DNA from: Tyto alba
Taxonomy: Eukaryota > Chordata > Aves > Strigiformes > Tytonidae
Length of the DNA stretch: 64,000 bases
Assembly (NCBI RefSeq): GCF_018691265.1
Contig: NW_024881282.1
Span: 24,572,899-24,636,898 of the forward strand
Direction of reading: 5' to 3'
The notes beneath the pieces were generated by a model. It did no database searches. It was given only the letters and a program-made list of their open reading frames with translations, and had not been told where the DNA came from. Shown here piece after piece: positions 27,471 through 39,400 of the stretch (positions are counted from its first letter, which is position 1; each line of letters opens with the position of its first letter). A program made the position numbers and the translations under genes.

Positions 27471-30400
27471 TTGTTGTTGTTGTTCTTTAAGGCCAGAAGT
27501 GATTTTAATGGATGAGAAAGGTTGGAATATTTCAGAAATTTAGGTGTGGTTCAGCACTACTTCAGTAAAGGAGATTTTTGTTTATATTTCAGTAGCTTTC
27601 TAATTTTTATGTTAAAATTCAGTAAGTAAAATTGCTTTAATGATCTTGCTTTAGATTTGCACATTGTTCCTGTATGCCTTAAAGATAAGGCTAGTACATG
27701 TAGATGGTTAAGGCATCTCACTCTGCAGAAGGTCAGTTTTTCTATATTATAACAGGCATGAATTAGAGCCTTGTCTTGGTTTTGTGGTGAAAGCAGTGCA
27801 TCTGTCATACCAGCTATAGCCTTGTATGTGGCTGTTCATATTGAAAAATAGATGGTTGCACATGGGGAAGAAGTTTGGGAACCAGTCCACCTTGACTAAT
27901 CAAGTCTGTCCTGGTGGCTTTGGAAATGGACCTTTGGCCTTCACAGCATGATCAGGTACAAAAGGCATTGCAAACCCATACAAGTCTTTTCAAAAACTCA
28001 CGACCTCAAAAAGTCATCTTCAAAATAAGCAATTATTTCATGGTACCATGGAAGTGGACAGAACTGTCTGGATCTCCAGATCCAGTCTTGCCCACTCACA
28101 TTTTTCTTAATTATCAGGTTCTTTTTAAATTAGCTGGGTTTGGGTTTTGACCACCTGCTCCAAGTATGCATAAATATTTTCTTCTCTTTTCTAGCCTAAA
28201 CATACATAATCAGGTTTTTTTACCTATTTATTCCATTCTGTTAATGACCTCAAATTGCAGAAGTCCTGGGCCTTCTTGGTATTTAAGATTGTACCATGGG
28301 CTTAGTTTTCCTTTTGTTTATTTTTCTTCAGTCTTTCCTAGGTAACTGGCAGACACAAACCTTTCTCTCCTCCTGTTTCCAAATAAGGAGCTTCCATGCA
28401 GAAGCTTTTAATAATTCCCTGTGAATGTACCCGCATTTTTATTGCGGAAGCAAAAGAAAAATGGTATGAACTAAGCTCTTGGGGAAGGAGCCAGGGAGGA
28501 GTGGAGGGAAGTCAGCTCCTTCTGACTAGCATCTGAATTCTTCTTCTGCATTTTATGACAATGTGTGGTATCATCAGCATATTTCTTTTTTTATTTTAGA
28601 CCCATCAGTTTGGGTCAATTCATGAATTTACTCCAATACTGACCCATAATGAAATTCGCTGATAATTAGGAGACATCCTTCTCTATCAATATCAGATATA
28701 TTAACCTAGACAGGAACCAAACGATTTTAATGTCATGTCTTACGTGCCCTACTGCTAACATTAACATTATGTCTTCTGTAACGACATATTTTTGTTTAGT
28801 TTATGCTGAGTTATATTGGAAGATACCTAACTTCACCTTTTATGGTTTTGAATAACCTTTATATGCAACAACTGGTCTTTAGATAGTTCTAAGAATTTTT
28901 GAGTTGATACTTTAGCAATTCAAGGCCATGTTCTTCCTTTACAGTTTAAGTTTCTTAATCCTGTCTTTCAGATTACTTGTTGAACGCATCTTTGCTCAGT
29001 ACATGGTCCCTCACAACTTGGAAACAAATGAACGAATGAAATGTTTGTATTACCTTTATGCAACACTGGATTCAAATGCTGTGAAGTATGTGCCATTTTT
29101 GAGTTACTGAAAAATAAGTTTTAATACAAATATTATTGTTAATTAGTTTGAAATTGTTATGGGTAGCCTAGGCCAGTGGACAGAAGTAGTTTATGAACTA
29201 TCAGAAAACAGAACGTAGCAACAGTATCTATTTTTCAAGTGGGATTTTGGGTAAAAAAAACCTTATAGGGTGTTTTCTAACAAGGTGTGGTACCTTTTAA
29301 CCATAAAGAGCTAAAAAAAGTAGTGTCAGAGACCTGGAAAGAAACTTGAGTGTACGTCAGTCCTTTTATGTCTGAAAAGAGATAGCATAGATAGTAGCGT
29401 TGACTTAGCCCTACATCTTATCTGACAACTCAGTTAATATACTACTTGTTTTAGCAGCCGAGATGACTGAGGAGTGAGAAGGGATTACTTGTTTGTCTTC
29501 CCTCCTTCAGTATGCGTTTTACTTCTTGTTACATGCCTTCTCCAGCTTAAAATGGGTACATGTGCATAGATCTGGCTAGTAACAATACTTGCTGTCGTAA
29601 TGTTCACAGTTTGATTGAATTTAGCTAGTTTTACTTCTTTTTTCATTTAATAGTACTCAGTCACTTGAAAATCAAATAGTTTTTTTTTTTTTTTGTTATG
29701 AGTGAGACTAGAAAAAGCTTTGTATATGAAAGAGTGGCTTAAAAAAACCCCAAAGCCTTCAAATACTACAGAAACTGATGTTTGAATCCCCTGTATTCCT
29801 TGTGTTACCTGCCTAAAGTTATTACAACTATAACAAACCAAGATTAAGAATCGTTTATCAAAAAGTTAGTGTTCTAGTAATTTTTAGTATAAGTTAAACT
29901 AAAATGCAGAAAGGATTCTTCTCAGTTCTTGTAATTTCAGGCAACAAATAACTTCTGAATTCTGCAGTTTTCATATGCAACAGTACTAATTTTAAAGACA
30001 TGGTGTCTTCAGTTAGTTATATAGAAATTACTTTTACTTGTGGATTGTGGAAGTTTTTTAAATGAACTTGTGACTTTTAGAATTTATATGGCTTATTCTT
30101 CTTGGAAAGCATGGTAATTTTCAATTTCGTTTAATATTTCTAATGCATCTCTTGCAAGTCTAATCGTGTCCAGTTTTCACAAGTTATTTTTCCAGTAGCT
30201 GCTTTCTGTGTGCAAGAAAAACATTTTTATGATAAAAATCTTAAATATCTGCTTTAGTCTGCTTCTTGGAATGTTTTTAGAAGAGTGATTTCAGGCTTGT
30301 ACAAATGGCTTCTTTATGAAACAGACATAATTTATTTCCTGCTTCTTTTAAAGGCAGTGTAGTTAAGCATCTGAACTGAAAGTTATTTCAAAATCTCACT

Positions 30401-33400
30401 TTGTTCCAGTCTAATATTACCAATTAAATTTTCCATATCATGCCATTAGGAGACATTCAGTCTTTGCTCACACAGCATTGAAAGTTCAGGGTTGATAAGC
30501 GCGTTTCTGAGTCTGAAGCAGGGAAGAATTTAAAGGTTCTTAACGAACATTTGTGATATTTATCTGAATAGATGATTTTGACAACTGTTTTTTTTTTTTT
30601 TACTTTTTTAGAGCATTGAATGAAATGTGGAAATGTCAAAATCTGCTACGACATCAAGTAAAGGATTTAGTTGACCTAATAAAACAACCCAAAGTGAGTT
30701 CAATTTATCCCACAATGAATGTCCAGTTTAACTTTATGCTATTTTAAAATTCCATTTGTTTGACTATCTCAAGCTTATTTTTAATGACAGAAAACATTGT
30801 GAAAATTAACTGATGTTCCATTAGACTACACTTACAGTAGGAAATGTGTATACATTTTGCTAGTAAAGTTGAAGAGAAAGGGGTGTTACAGAAATTTTTA
30901 AAAGATTTTGCCAGCCCTTTGATACTAAAATATTTCCTCCCAGTGTTTGGGTTACATCTTGCCAGGATTGTTCTGGCTCTTGAAAGAGGGAAAAACCAGC
31001 TTATTATTTTTGACTGCCAAATCAAGTAATTAATAAAAAGTACCTGTACACCCTAACTTTGTGTATGATTAGTGATGTTCAAGAAATCTTGTTTCTTTCC
31101 CTCTTGAAAACTTCTTAAATATTGTATTGGAGATACCAGACTACAGTTGAGATCTTCGTTTACAAATTTGCTCAGAAGGAAAGCAAAAAGCATTTATTGA
31201 GCATTTAGGATATTCTCATAAAGTAAAATTTAGATTTGTTTTTGTTACATATATATGCATGCTCATGCTTGGGGGGAAAAAAATTATAAGATGAAATGCT
31301 GGATATAATTTGGAATGTCATTAGGACTTGACTTGAATGCCCAAAGTTTAATCTGGTGCTTTTTTAACATAAATAATATATAATAGAAAGTGTTGCTGTA
31401 CTCACATTCATATATATGTGCGTGTGTTATCTTTATTTTCTATATGTGTATATACTCATACACCACAGTAAATTTAATGAAGTTAAAATGTTAAAACACT
31501 GGAATATCCGTTTGCTGAAATTACCTGAAGAATGGGTAACTGTGTGGTTGGATTATCTAGTGTATCTGCTTAGAAATGCTACTGTCTTGCAGTCAGAGAA
31601 AGACTTACCAAATTAAAATGCATCATCCCTTATTATTATCCCTAGTCCTGATTGCAGTGAAATTTCTAATTTTGACTTAGTGCATTTAAAATGTTCTGTA
31701 ATGTTGTATTAAATTCGAAGTGCAGCAATTGCTAGTACAATACTTCATTGGCTTTCAGTGACTGTATTGAAATATTTGTGATGTACTGTTTTATATTCTT
31801 TTGGTGTAGTTTAACCTGAATTAGTTTCTTGATATTTTCTGCTTTTCAGTTGAAAGTGAAATTTCAACTTTTCCTTTTGTTTCCAGGGAGATGTAATGAA
31901 AGTTCTTTCGCAAATGTAAAGTATCGAGTATGATATAGAATTAGATGTGTAGGTTTTGATAAATGCCAGCATAAGGGTCGCATTCAAAACAGTGTATGCT
32001 GTTGACATGTTTGCATTTGTCCATGTGGCTTTCATCTTGTCTTTCTCTATTAAGTGCTAATTCTCTACACTTGAATATCCTTTTGAGTAACAGGACTATG
32101 TGGGAGAATTCAGAGGGCTTCTGCTAGTCTGAGATGCTGTTGCAGGCAACAAAATGGTTTCAGGTCAGGGAATTTTACTTAATTTAGCTTATTGTCAATT
32201 GACATAAAGTTCTAAGTATTTATTCTGGTATTGAGAAATAAAAGACACAAACATTTGGAGAAACATCCTTCGGCTCCCCTTTGGACACCTCTCTTCCCAG
32301 CCCCCTGGTCTCCAGACCCCTCACTGCGGGCCCTGCTCCGTCTCTTCAGCGAGGTGATGGCAGCACAGGAGGTGGTGGTCAGGGTATGGTGGTTCCTTCC
32401 CTCGTGTTGCTCCTGGTTTCTTACTTGCTGCTCCAGCGTGGGTTCCTCCACCGGCCACAGTCCCTTTAGTGTCATTCTTTTTCCAGTGTCTCTTCTTTCA
32501 AGTGTGTTTTCCCAGAGGCACTATAGGTTCCTCTGGCTGAAGTTTTGTTGGGTTGGTTTATTTCTTGGGGGCTGGCACAGGGCAGTCCCTGACCTCCTCC
32601 TGCACAAGTCACCCCAGCAGCCCTTTGCTACCCCAAATCCTGCCCATTATGCCCAATGCAGATGCTTAGCTATTTTTAACAAAATGCTTATTTCTGTGAT
32701 GGTCCTTGTGTGGTTGGGGGGGGTTTTGTTTTGTTTTGTGTTTGTTTGTCTCCAAATTGATAATTATTTAATATAATTAAATAATTTGTTTAAGATAAGA
32801 GTGCATTTACTGAAGGGGCATACAGACCAAGGCAGTAATAATCCATTACTAAAGATACCCCTTACCTATTCGGAGCTGTAGAAACTGTTTTCTTTCAGGA
32901 AACAAAACTGAAATTAACTAGTAACCTTTTAGAATTGGTGTTAACATATGTGTTTTTTCACTCTGGTCTAACTTCTCCACTTAATCATTATAGCTTTATT
33001 GTTGATTTGTTTTTCTGTAGATGTTGTCCCCGTGGCAAGTGTAGGCATTGTGAGAGCTCTCAGAGATGAAGAGGGATAGGATAAGAAGCAGTGTATAGAA
33101 GTTACTATAAGGAAACTTTAGTTAGGTAATAGGGGAAAAAAACTGCAGTAAGGATGGTGACATTTGGGAACAGGTATCCCAGACAAGTTGTGAAATCGTC
33201 ATCCTTGTAAATATATAAAATGCAACTAGAAGAGGCCTGGAGCAAAACCCGATGTAAGTTGGCCCTTCTTTGAGTAGGCAGTTCAACCAGGTGATTTACA
33301 TTTGTTGCTTCCAACCAACATTATTCTGCGATTGTAAATCTTTGACCTTTTCAGTCCATTGTTTTTTTTAATCTTAGAAAACCTTTCTGTCATTTAGTGA

Positions 33401-36400
33401 TACTCTTCAGGCATTCTCTTTTTTTCCTCTTCAGACTTTCCACAGTGTAAATGCTATTGAGAAAGAAAATGTTAAGAAACTTCCTATTTCTGCTGATCAT
33501 AATCTCCCCTAATCTGAGAGGGAATGGACATCTGAGTTGCCTTTAAAATTAGTTACTTTCCTGAAGAGAAACTGTGATTTATGCTTTTGTTCTTGTTTTT
33601 ACCTACCGCAGTGGTATACAGTTAAATACATAAACTCGCTTGTTCAGATGTGGAAGAGTGGGTGAATGCTTGGTTGTCTGTTTTAGAGTATCAGCTTCAT
33701 TTGCTGCAGATGCTTCCATATCATCAATTCAAGATAATGTAGGTAAAGGGACACAGTCAATCTTCTAAAATGTTTCTTGATCTTCTTCAATCTGTCATTA
33801 TTCAGTGAAGTTATACTACTAGAAGTTAAAAGAATAGTTCTGACTTGGGTTATTTCATGTTTGGCTGAATGATTAGTAGTTTGCTCAACTTGAGGTCTGT
33901 TATAATAGGCTCTTTAGTCAGTACTTGAAGACTTAGCCAGGATTGGAAGACCAAACCAATCAGAACCAAAGAAAATCCACAGTACAGTTTCAAGTATTTT
34001 TCTTCTGAGTTGCAAGAGGTATGAATATGAAGATTCTGTTTCTGTTGACTACCATTATTTTGAATCCTGCAAACTAGATTTGATTTCTGTGGTTTTTTGA
34101 TTTCTTTTTTTTTTTTTTTTAACCTTTCTTTTCTGAACATACTTGTTGGTCTGTGACAGCCAAAAGCCCTGAAAATGACAGCATTCTTACAACACTAAAA
34201 AGTAATGGAAAGTTCTGCAGAAATACTTAATGGCTAGAATTATGTGCCGAGTGTCCATGTTACAAGATAGGACATTCAATAAAAACATTGCTTGTCTTAC
34301 TCTAATGCTATCTTTTTGTTATACTTCGATCTTTCCAAGGTTGCCACTATTCTCAAACATTACCAGATTTTGTTGATGCAAGTATATTAGAACTCAAAAT
34401 CCGATTTTTGTTCGTAGTACCTAGTCAACCGCAGAACAGAAATTTACTCTGAAAAGTTGAAGGATACTCCTCCTGGAAATGGATGCTTCCATGTGCTAGT
34501 CAAGGTTATTGTAATAAATTGTAATTTTTGTTATCTCCAAAGCTGATACGGCTTGTTTGAATGTTATTTGAGATCTAAATGCAGATTTCATTAATAGAAC
34601 GCAAAGAAATTAGATGTGCCTGAACAAGAATTTGACCTCTGTCTTAAAGTTTTTACAAGAACATGTTAGTGTCTTGCAGCACTACCTCTTAGCAGCTCTT
34701 TCCTGATACAAACCCAATGAAAAGGCCCACTGTAGGCCTTCATTTGCTTCATGTTAAGTACTTTGGTAAGAAGAGTTCTTTTTCTTCTAATATGAGGCTC
34801 CTTGAGTTGGTTTGACATCTTCTTGTTGGTAATTTTTAGGCTTGTCAGTGATCACTTTCGTCTTTTGTAAAGGGAGTGCTATAAAAGACAATTCTAGCAG
34901 TGATGGTGATTAAACACTGTTCCTTTTAAATTTAAATACTTTTCAGTGAAAGCTCGTAAGGTGTGGTTGTGTCCCTATTTAAATCTTTTCTCAGAGGAAT
35001 ATAATTTGATAGTTGTAGCCTGTAATTGGTACTATTTAAATGCATTTATGAACTTTTGCACACTTGGTAAGTTATGTCACTGAAGTTGGTCTGTCAGAAG
35101 TCAGTTGGCAAAAGAGCAGCTTCCTTGATGGTTTGGAAGCTGATGGGTCTGTATGCTTTTGACAACATAGCTGTAAGCTTGAATTTTCTTTCAGGTTTCC
35201 ATCTTCATTTTACTTATGATGATTTCAGAGTTGTGTAGAAACACTTATTACACAGCAATGAAAGATCTTTCTTACGTCTTAGAACACTGTTCTGAAGATG
35301 GCTGGGAAGTTATCTGCACTGTACTGTTAAGCATTCCCTTTGTAATTTTTACAGATAATCTCTTAGTATTTCAGAAATCAGTATAATTCCATAAAATTTC
35401 CTGGTCAGTAGAACATGATTACAGCTAAAGGTGAGGAAAAAGTGTACTGGGAATTTGTTTGCCTTCAGTAGTAGGTGATATGTTGTAGAAACATCACTCA
35501 CTTGTTAGAAATATAGTCTCCTAAAGAACATCTGCTTGCTGTGTAGTTTTACCCAGCTGTGAAATTTGTTGTATTTTTCCTTTCCTCTTCCCTTTACTGA
35601 TGTCAGAACTAACTCTTAAGGTAGTATTTGCTTGTGGAATTTGAAATCCTGTACCAGAAGAATTACTGATAAAAGGAAAATAAATAAATCAGACAAAAAG
35701 GTCTGTTTTGTGTAACCTTTTGCTTGTAAGGTGCTGTTAGATGGCTTTATATCAGCAACAGTTTCACTGAATCAAAGCTTCACAGATATTCTGAAATGCA
35801 ATTATGTTTTCTTTTTTTTTTTTTTTTTTCATTCTCATTGTCCCTATGTATTACTTTCACAATTACACTGCTATTGTCTGCCTTACCTGTTCAGCTGAAC
35901 AGGGGTAGCGATTGTTGTCTTACTGACTTGCTCCATTCTTTACAATAAGGTGGGAACTACTATTGAGACTACTTAGAATCAATATCTGAATAAGAAGATA
36001 AAGTGAATTTAATGCTTGCTGTTCTTTTTATATTCAAAACCAAAGAGGCTTTAGATGGAAAACAGTTACAGAAATAACCCATTTGTCCCGCTCATAAGTT
36101 ATATAGCAGATTGAAAAATAATAAAAATATTTTACATAAATATATGTGAGACAGAGTGATACTGTAGGCATGATCTACCTTTTACTTCCTGTAAGTGTCT
36201 AGCATTAACTTTGCAGTGGTGGTTTTGATTTCTAACACACTGATGTGCTAGCAAAATGGTTGCTGGCTTATTAATATGTTATGGAATTTTGCTCACTCAG
36301 TATTCTAGTGGAAATATAATGTAAAATTTTTAATCTTTTTTTCTTTTGTGACTTGCAGACAGATGCCAGCAGTAAAGCTATATTCTCAAAAGTGATGGTT

Positions 36401-39400
36401 ATAACAAGTAAGTCAGCTGAAGAATTTACACTTTAAAAACTACAATTGAACTATATTGCTTTCTTGCCCTAAAGATCATTTGAGATAAGTTATAAAAAGT
36501 AGTTTTGTAACAGAGAAAACATACAGCAAATCATGGTAAACATGTTATTACAATATACTTTAAAGAATTAAGACATCTGTAAGCAGAATTACTTCCTTGC
36601 TGTAAATGGCTTCAGTCATGAAGGTTATCACATGACGCTTTGGTTGCATCTGTTGTGGACTAATTCAAAATCTAGATCATCTAGGGTGTTAATGTTAGCA
36701 TTTATTATAGAATATATATTAACTGATGTTAACTAACCTACTAAGCTGTCTACTAACTTGGTTTTGAGGTGTTAGTATTGGAGGTGCTGTCGGGAGAACA
36801 CAAAAGAGTTTGGGTTTCAGGAGCAGCGAAAACACTTTGAAAGCTGAAGAACCTCTATGTAACCTGGGCTCTTGGCAAAGAAACAAACACCAACCCCAGA
36901 GCAACTTTTCTTGTTCCCCCCAGCCCACCATGCCAATAGCAAACCATTACAAAGAAGAAAAAATTGCTTTAAAATTCTGAAATTTTGTTTTTAAATCAAC
37001 CTTTTTAAAAAAATGCCGACTGTTCTGGAAAAAAAAAAATACTTAAGTGTATGTACATTTTTGAAATTTCCTTAAGTTTATATTGGAGAATTTGAGCAGT
37101 TTGTAATTCTTCTTATTTTTCTAGTTCTGGGCTGCATTTTTAAAAAAAAGAAAAGAAAGAATCAATACAACAAAAGATACACCTAGTAGAACTTGTTTTG
37201 AACTAACTATCCTGTAGTCCTATACCATTTTCTGTGTCAACTTTGCTTAACACCTCCTGTATTACAGCACAAAATATCTTAAATAATATACTAATAATTT
37301 GCCAATAAATTGACTTTCTATAATATGTAAATATAAAATTAATGTGTAATTTAAGAAATGCATTTTAAAAGCTGTTTTTTAAATGTTGGAGGCTTATGCT
37401 TAGGGAAGGGGTAATTTAGCAACAACACCTTTTAGATATTTTTCACATTTATTTTGGGTGGTCTATATGCAGAGCATATTTTTCTGCAGAGTACAGGCTT
37501 TGTCTTCTGAGATCAACTTCAGTTGTTACTATCAACAAGAACAACTAGACTTGCTTAAAAATGCATGTGAAGGGCAAGGAAAACAAATAGCCAGGGGAGG
37601 TCTGTTGCTACACAAATTTTTAGAAATTGGTGTCCTCATGGATACGTCTGTACATGTTAAGGTGTTTTGTGATTTGAGGTCTGTTTTTTGGTTCACCACC
37701 CCCCACCCCCCCTTGGTTAACTTAGACATGTAGAAATTTCTTGGTGTGACATTTCACATTTTTGTAATTTACAATACTGATACTTATTAAAATAAATAGT
37801 GATTTCTTTTGCTTATTTAAAGGAAACCTTCCTGATCCAGGGAAAGCTCAAGATTTCATGAAAAAGTTCACACAAGTTCTGGAAGACGATGAAAAAATAA
37901 GAAGTCAGTTAGAAATGCTTGTTAGCCCAACATGTTCTTGCAAACAGGCTGAAGGATGTGTGGTAAGAATTGCTCTTAAAATAAGTGAATATTTTTGGAA
38001 CTGAATTGATTATAAATTTAATTGAAACTTATCTTGCAGAGGGAAATAACAAAGAAGTTGGGCAATCCAAAACAACCAACAAATCCTTTCCTGGAAATGA
38101 TAAAGTTTCTTCTCGAGAGAATTGCTCCTGTGCACATCGATACTGAATCCATCAGGTATTTTTGTGTGTATGTTGTTGGCCGTAGATCACAGGGCTTGAA
38201 ATCAGCATTTCTCACTTCACCTTTAAGCACAAGCAGTAATGGGTAGGGTGGGTGTGTTTTAAGGCCTGGTGACCTACAAGATTTTCTTCTGTTTCCCCTT
38301 GCTTAGGGGTTTTTGTGTCCTCATTCAGAATGTAGCCACAGAAACAATTGAGTTGTCATTCAGCACAGCTGGGACAACCTGTCAGTAAAAATGGATCTGT
38401 TGCTGATGGGCAAAGGTTGGTTCGTGACTGACTTACTATAAAAGAAATTTCTGTCCATGGCTGTTCACTGAAACTTTCCACCCAGAAAATTATCTCATAG
38501 TGACATAAACAGTAATTTAACCGAGGAAATAAAGATTATGGTGATGAAGCATGGAGACTTTAAGGAAGAAGAAGCCAGTGAAGTTATGGGAGGGGAAAAA
38601 AGTAATTGCTGAAATGGTTATCTAACAGCTGTATTTGTGAATACGTGGTACCTTATTAGAGACAACTAGTTTTAAATACTGCTAAATTTTTATCTGTTAA
38701 TTCCAACAATACCAATTGACTTTTGAGTACTTTAGCTTCTCTGTTGTTGCCTGTCACATATGCAGTGTAATGGAGCCATTAAGATTTCATTTAAAGATCT
38801 GTTTCTGATCTTGGCTTATGTACAGCATGTAGCCAGATTTTTACTTGAAATTTACTTGAAATTTGAAGATAAGTTTTTCACATTCACTGAAGCAATATAA
38901 AGTATATTTAAAGTAATAGTTGCTCATGAGCTAAATTGTAATATTTATTTTGCAATCTACCTACTGTCTGAATGCCATACGGTATACAAGCAAAAAAGTA
39001 GTAAAAAGCACTTATTTCCAGTTTTGCCACAGAATTGGTATTCTCCCATGTTTGTAAAATTTCACTCACCTTCAGCTTCATTTTTGAGACTCAGACTTTT
39101 TGGTTTTTTTTAATCGATGGTCATTTTTGTCCAATTAGGGGCAGGGAGGAGGGAAAAAAAAAAACCTGTGAGTCTAGGAAATCTGACTGGGAGGTCTCCC
39201 ACTTGGTTTGCTACCAGTTGGGGTTTTTAAAATTTATTTTTGGTGGGTGGTTTTGGTTTGGGATTTTTTTTTTTTTTTTAATAAATATAATTTACAGGCT
39301 ACACTGACGGAATATTCTGAATATTGTTCAGTTATTAATAGGGAAGCTGCCTACATCACTCACTAATAGGATCATTTGGGTAATTACCATTTCCTAGGGT

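Larger units (their letters stand above)
30694..36358 (+). other. PDS5B: Intron 11 (5.7 kb)
   Basis: GT-AG intron. It holds a GC-richer LTR-like fragment (32229-32661), T16 at 34105-34120 and T18 at 35812-35829. The rest is AT-rich with no gene visible. Confidence 0.8.

Noticed and set aside
32231..32776. 181-codon + strand ORF
   Set aside because: Lies over a GC-rich LTR-like repeat and ends in GT-rich sequence. The hydrophobic look is a composition effect.
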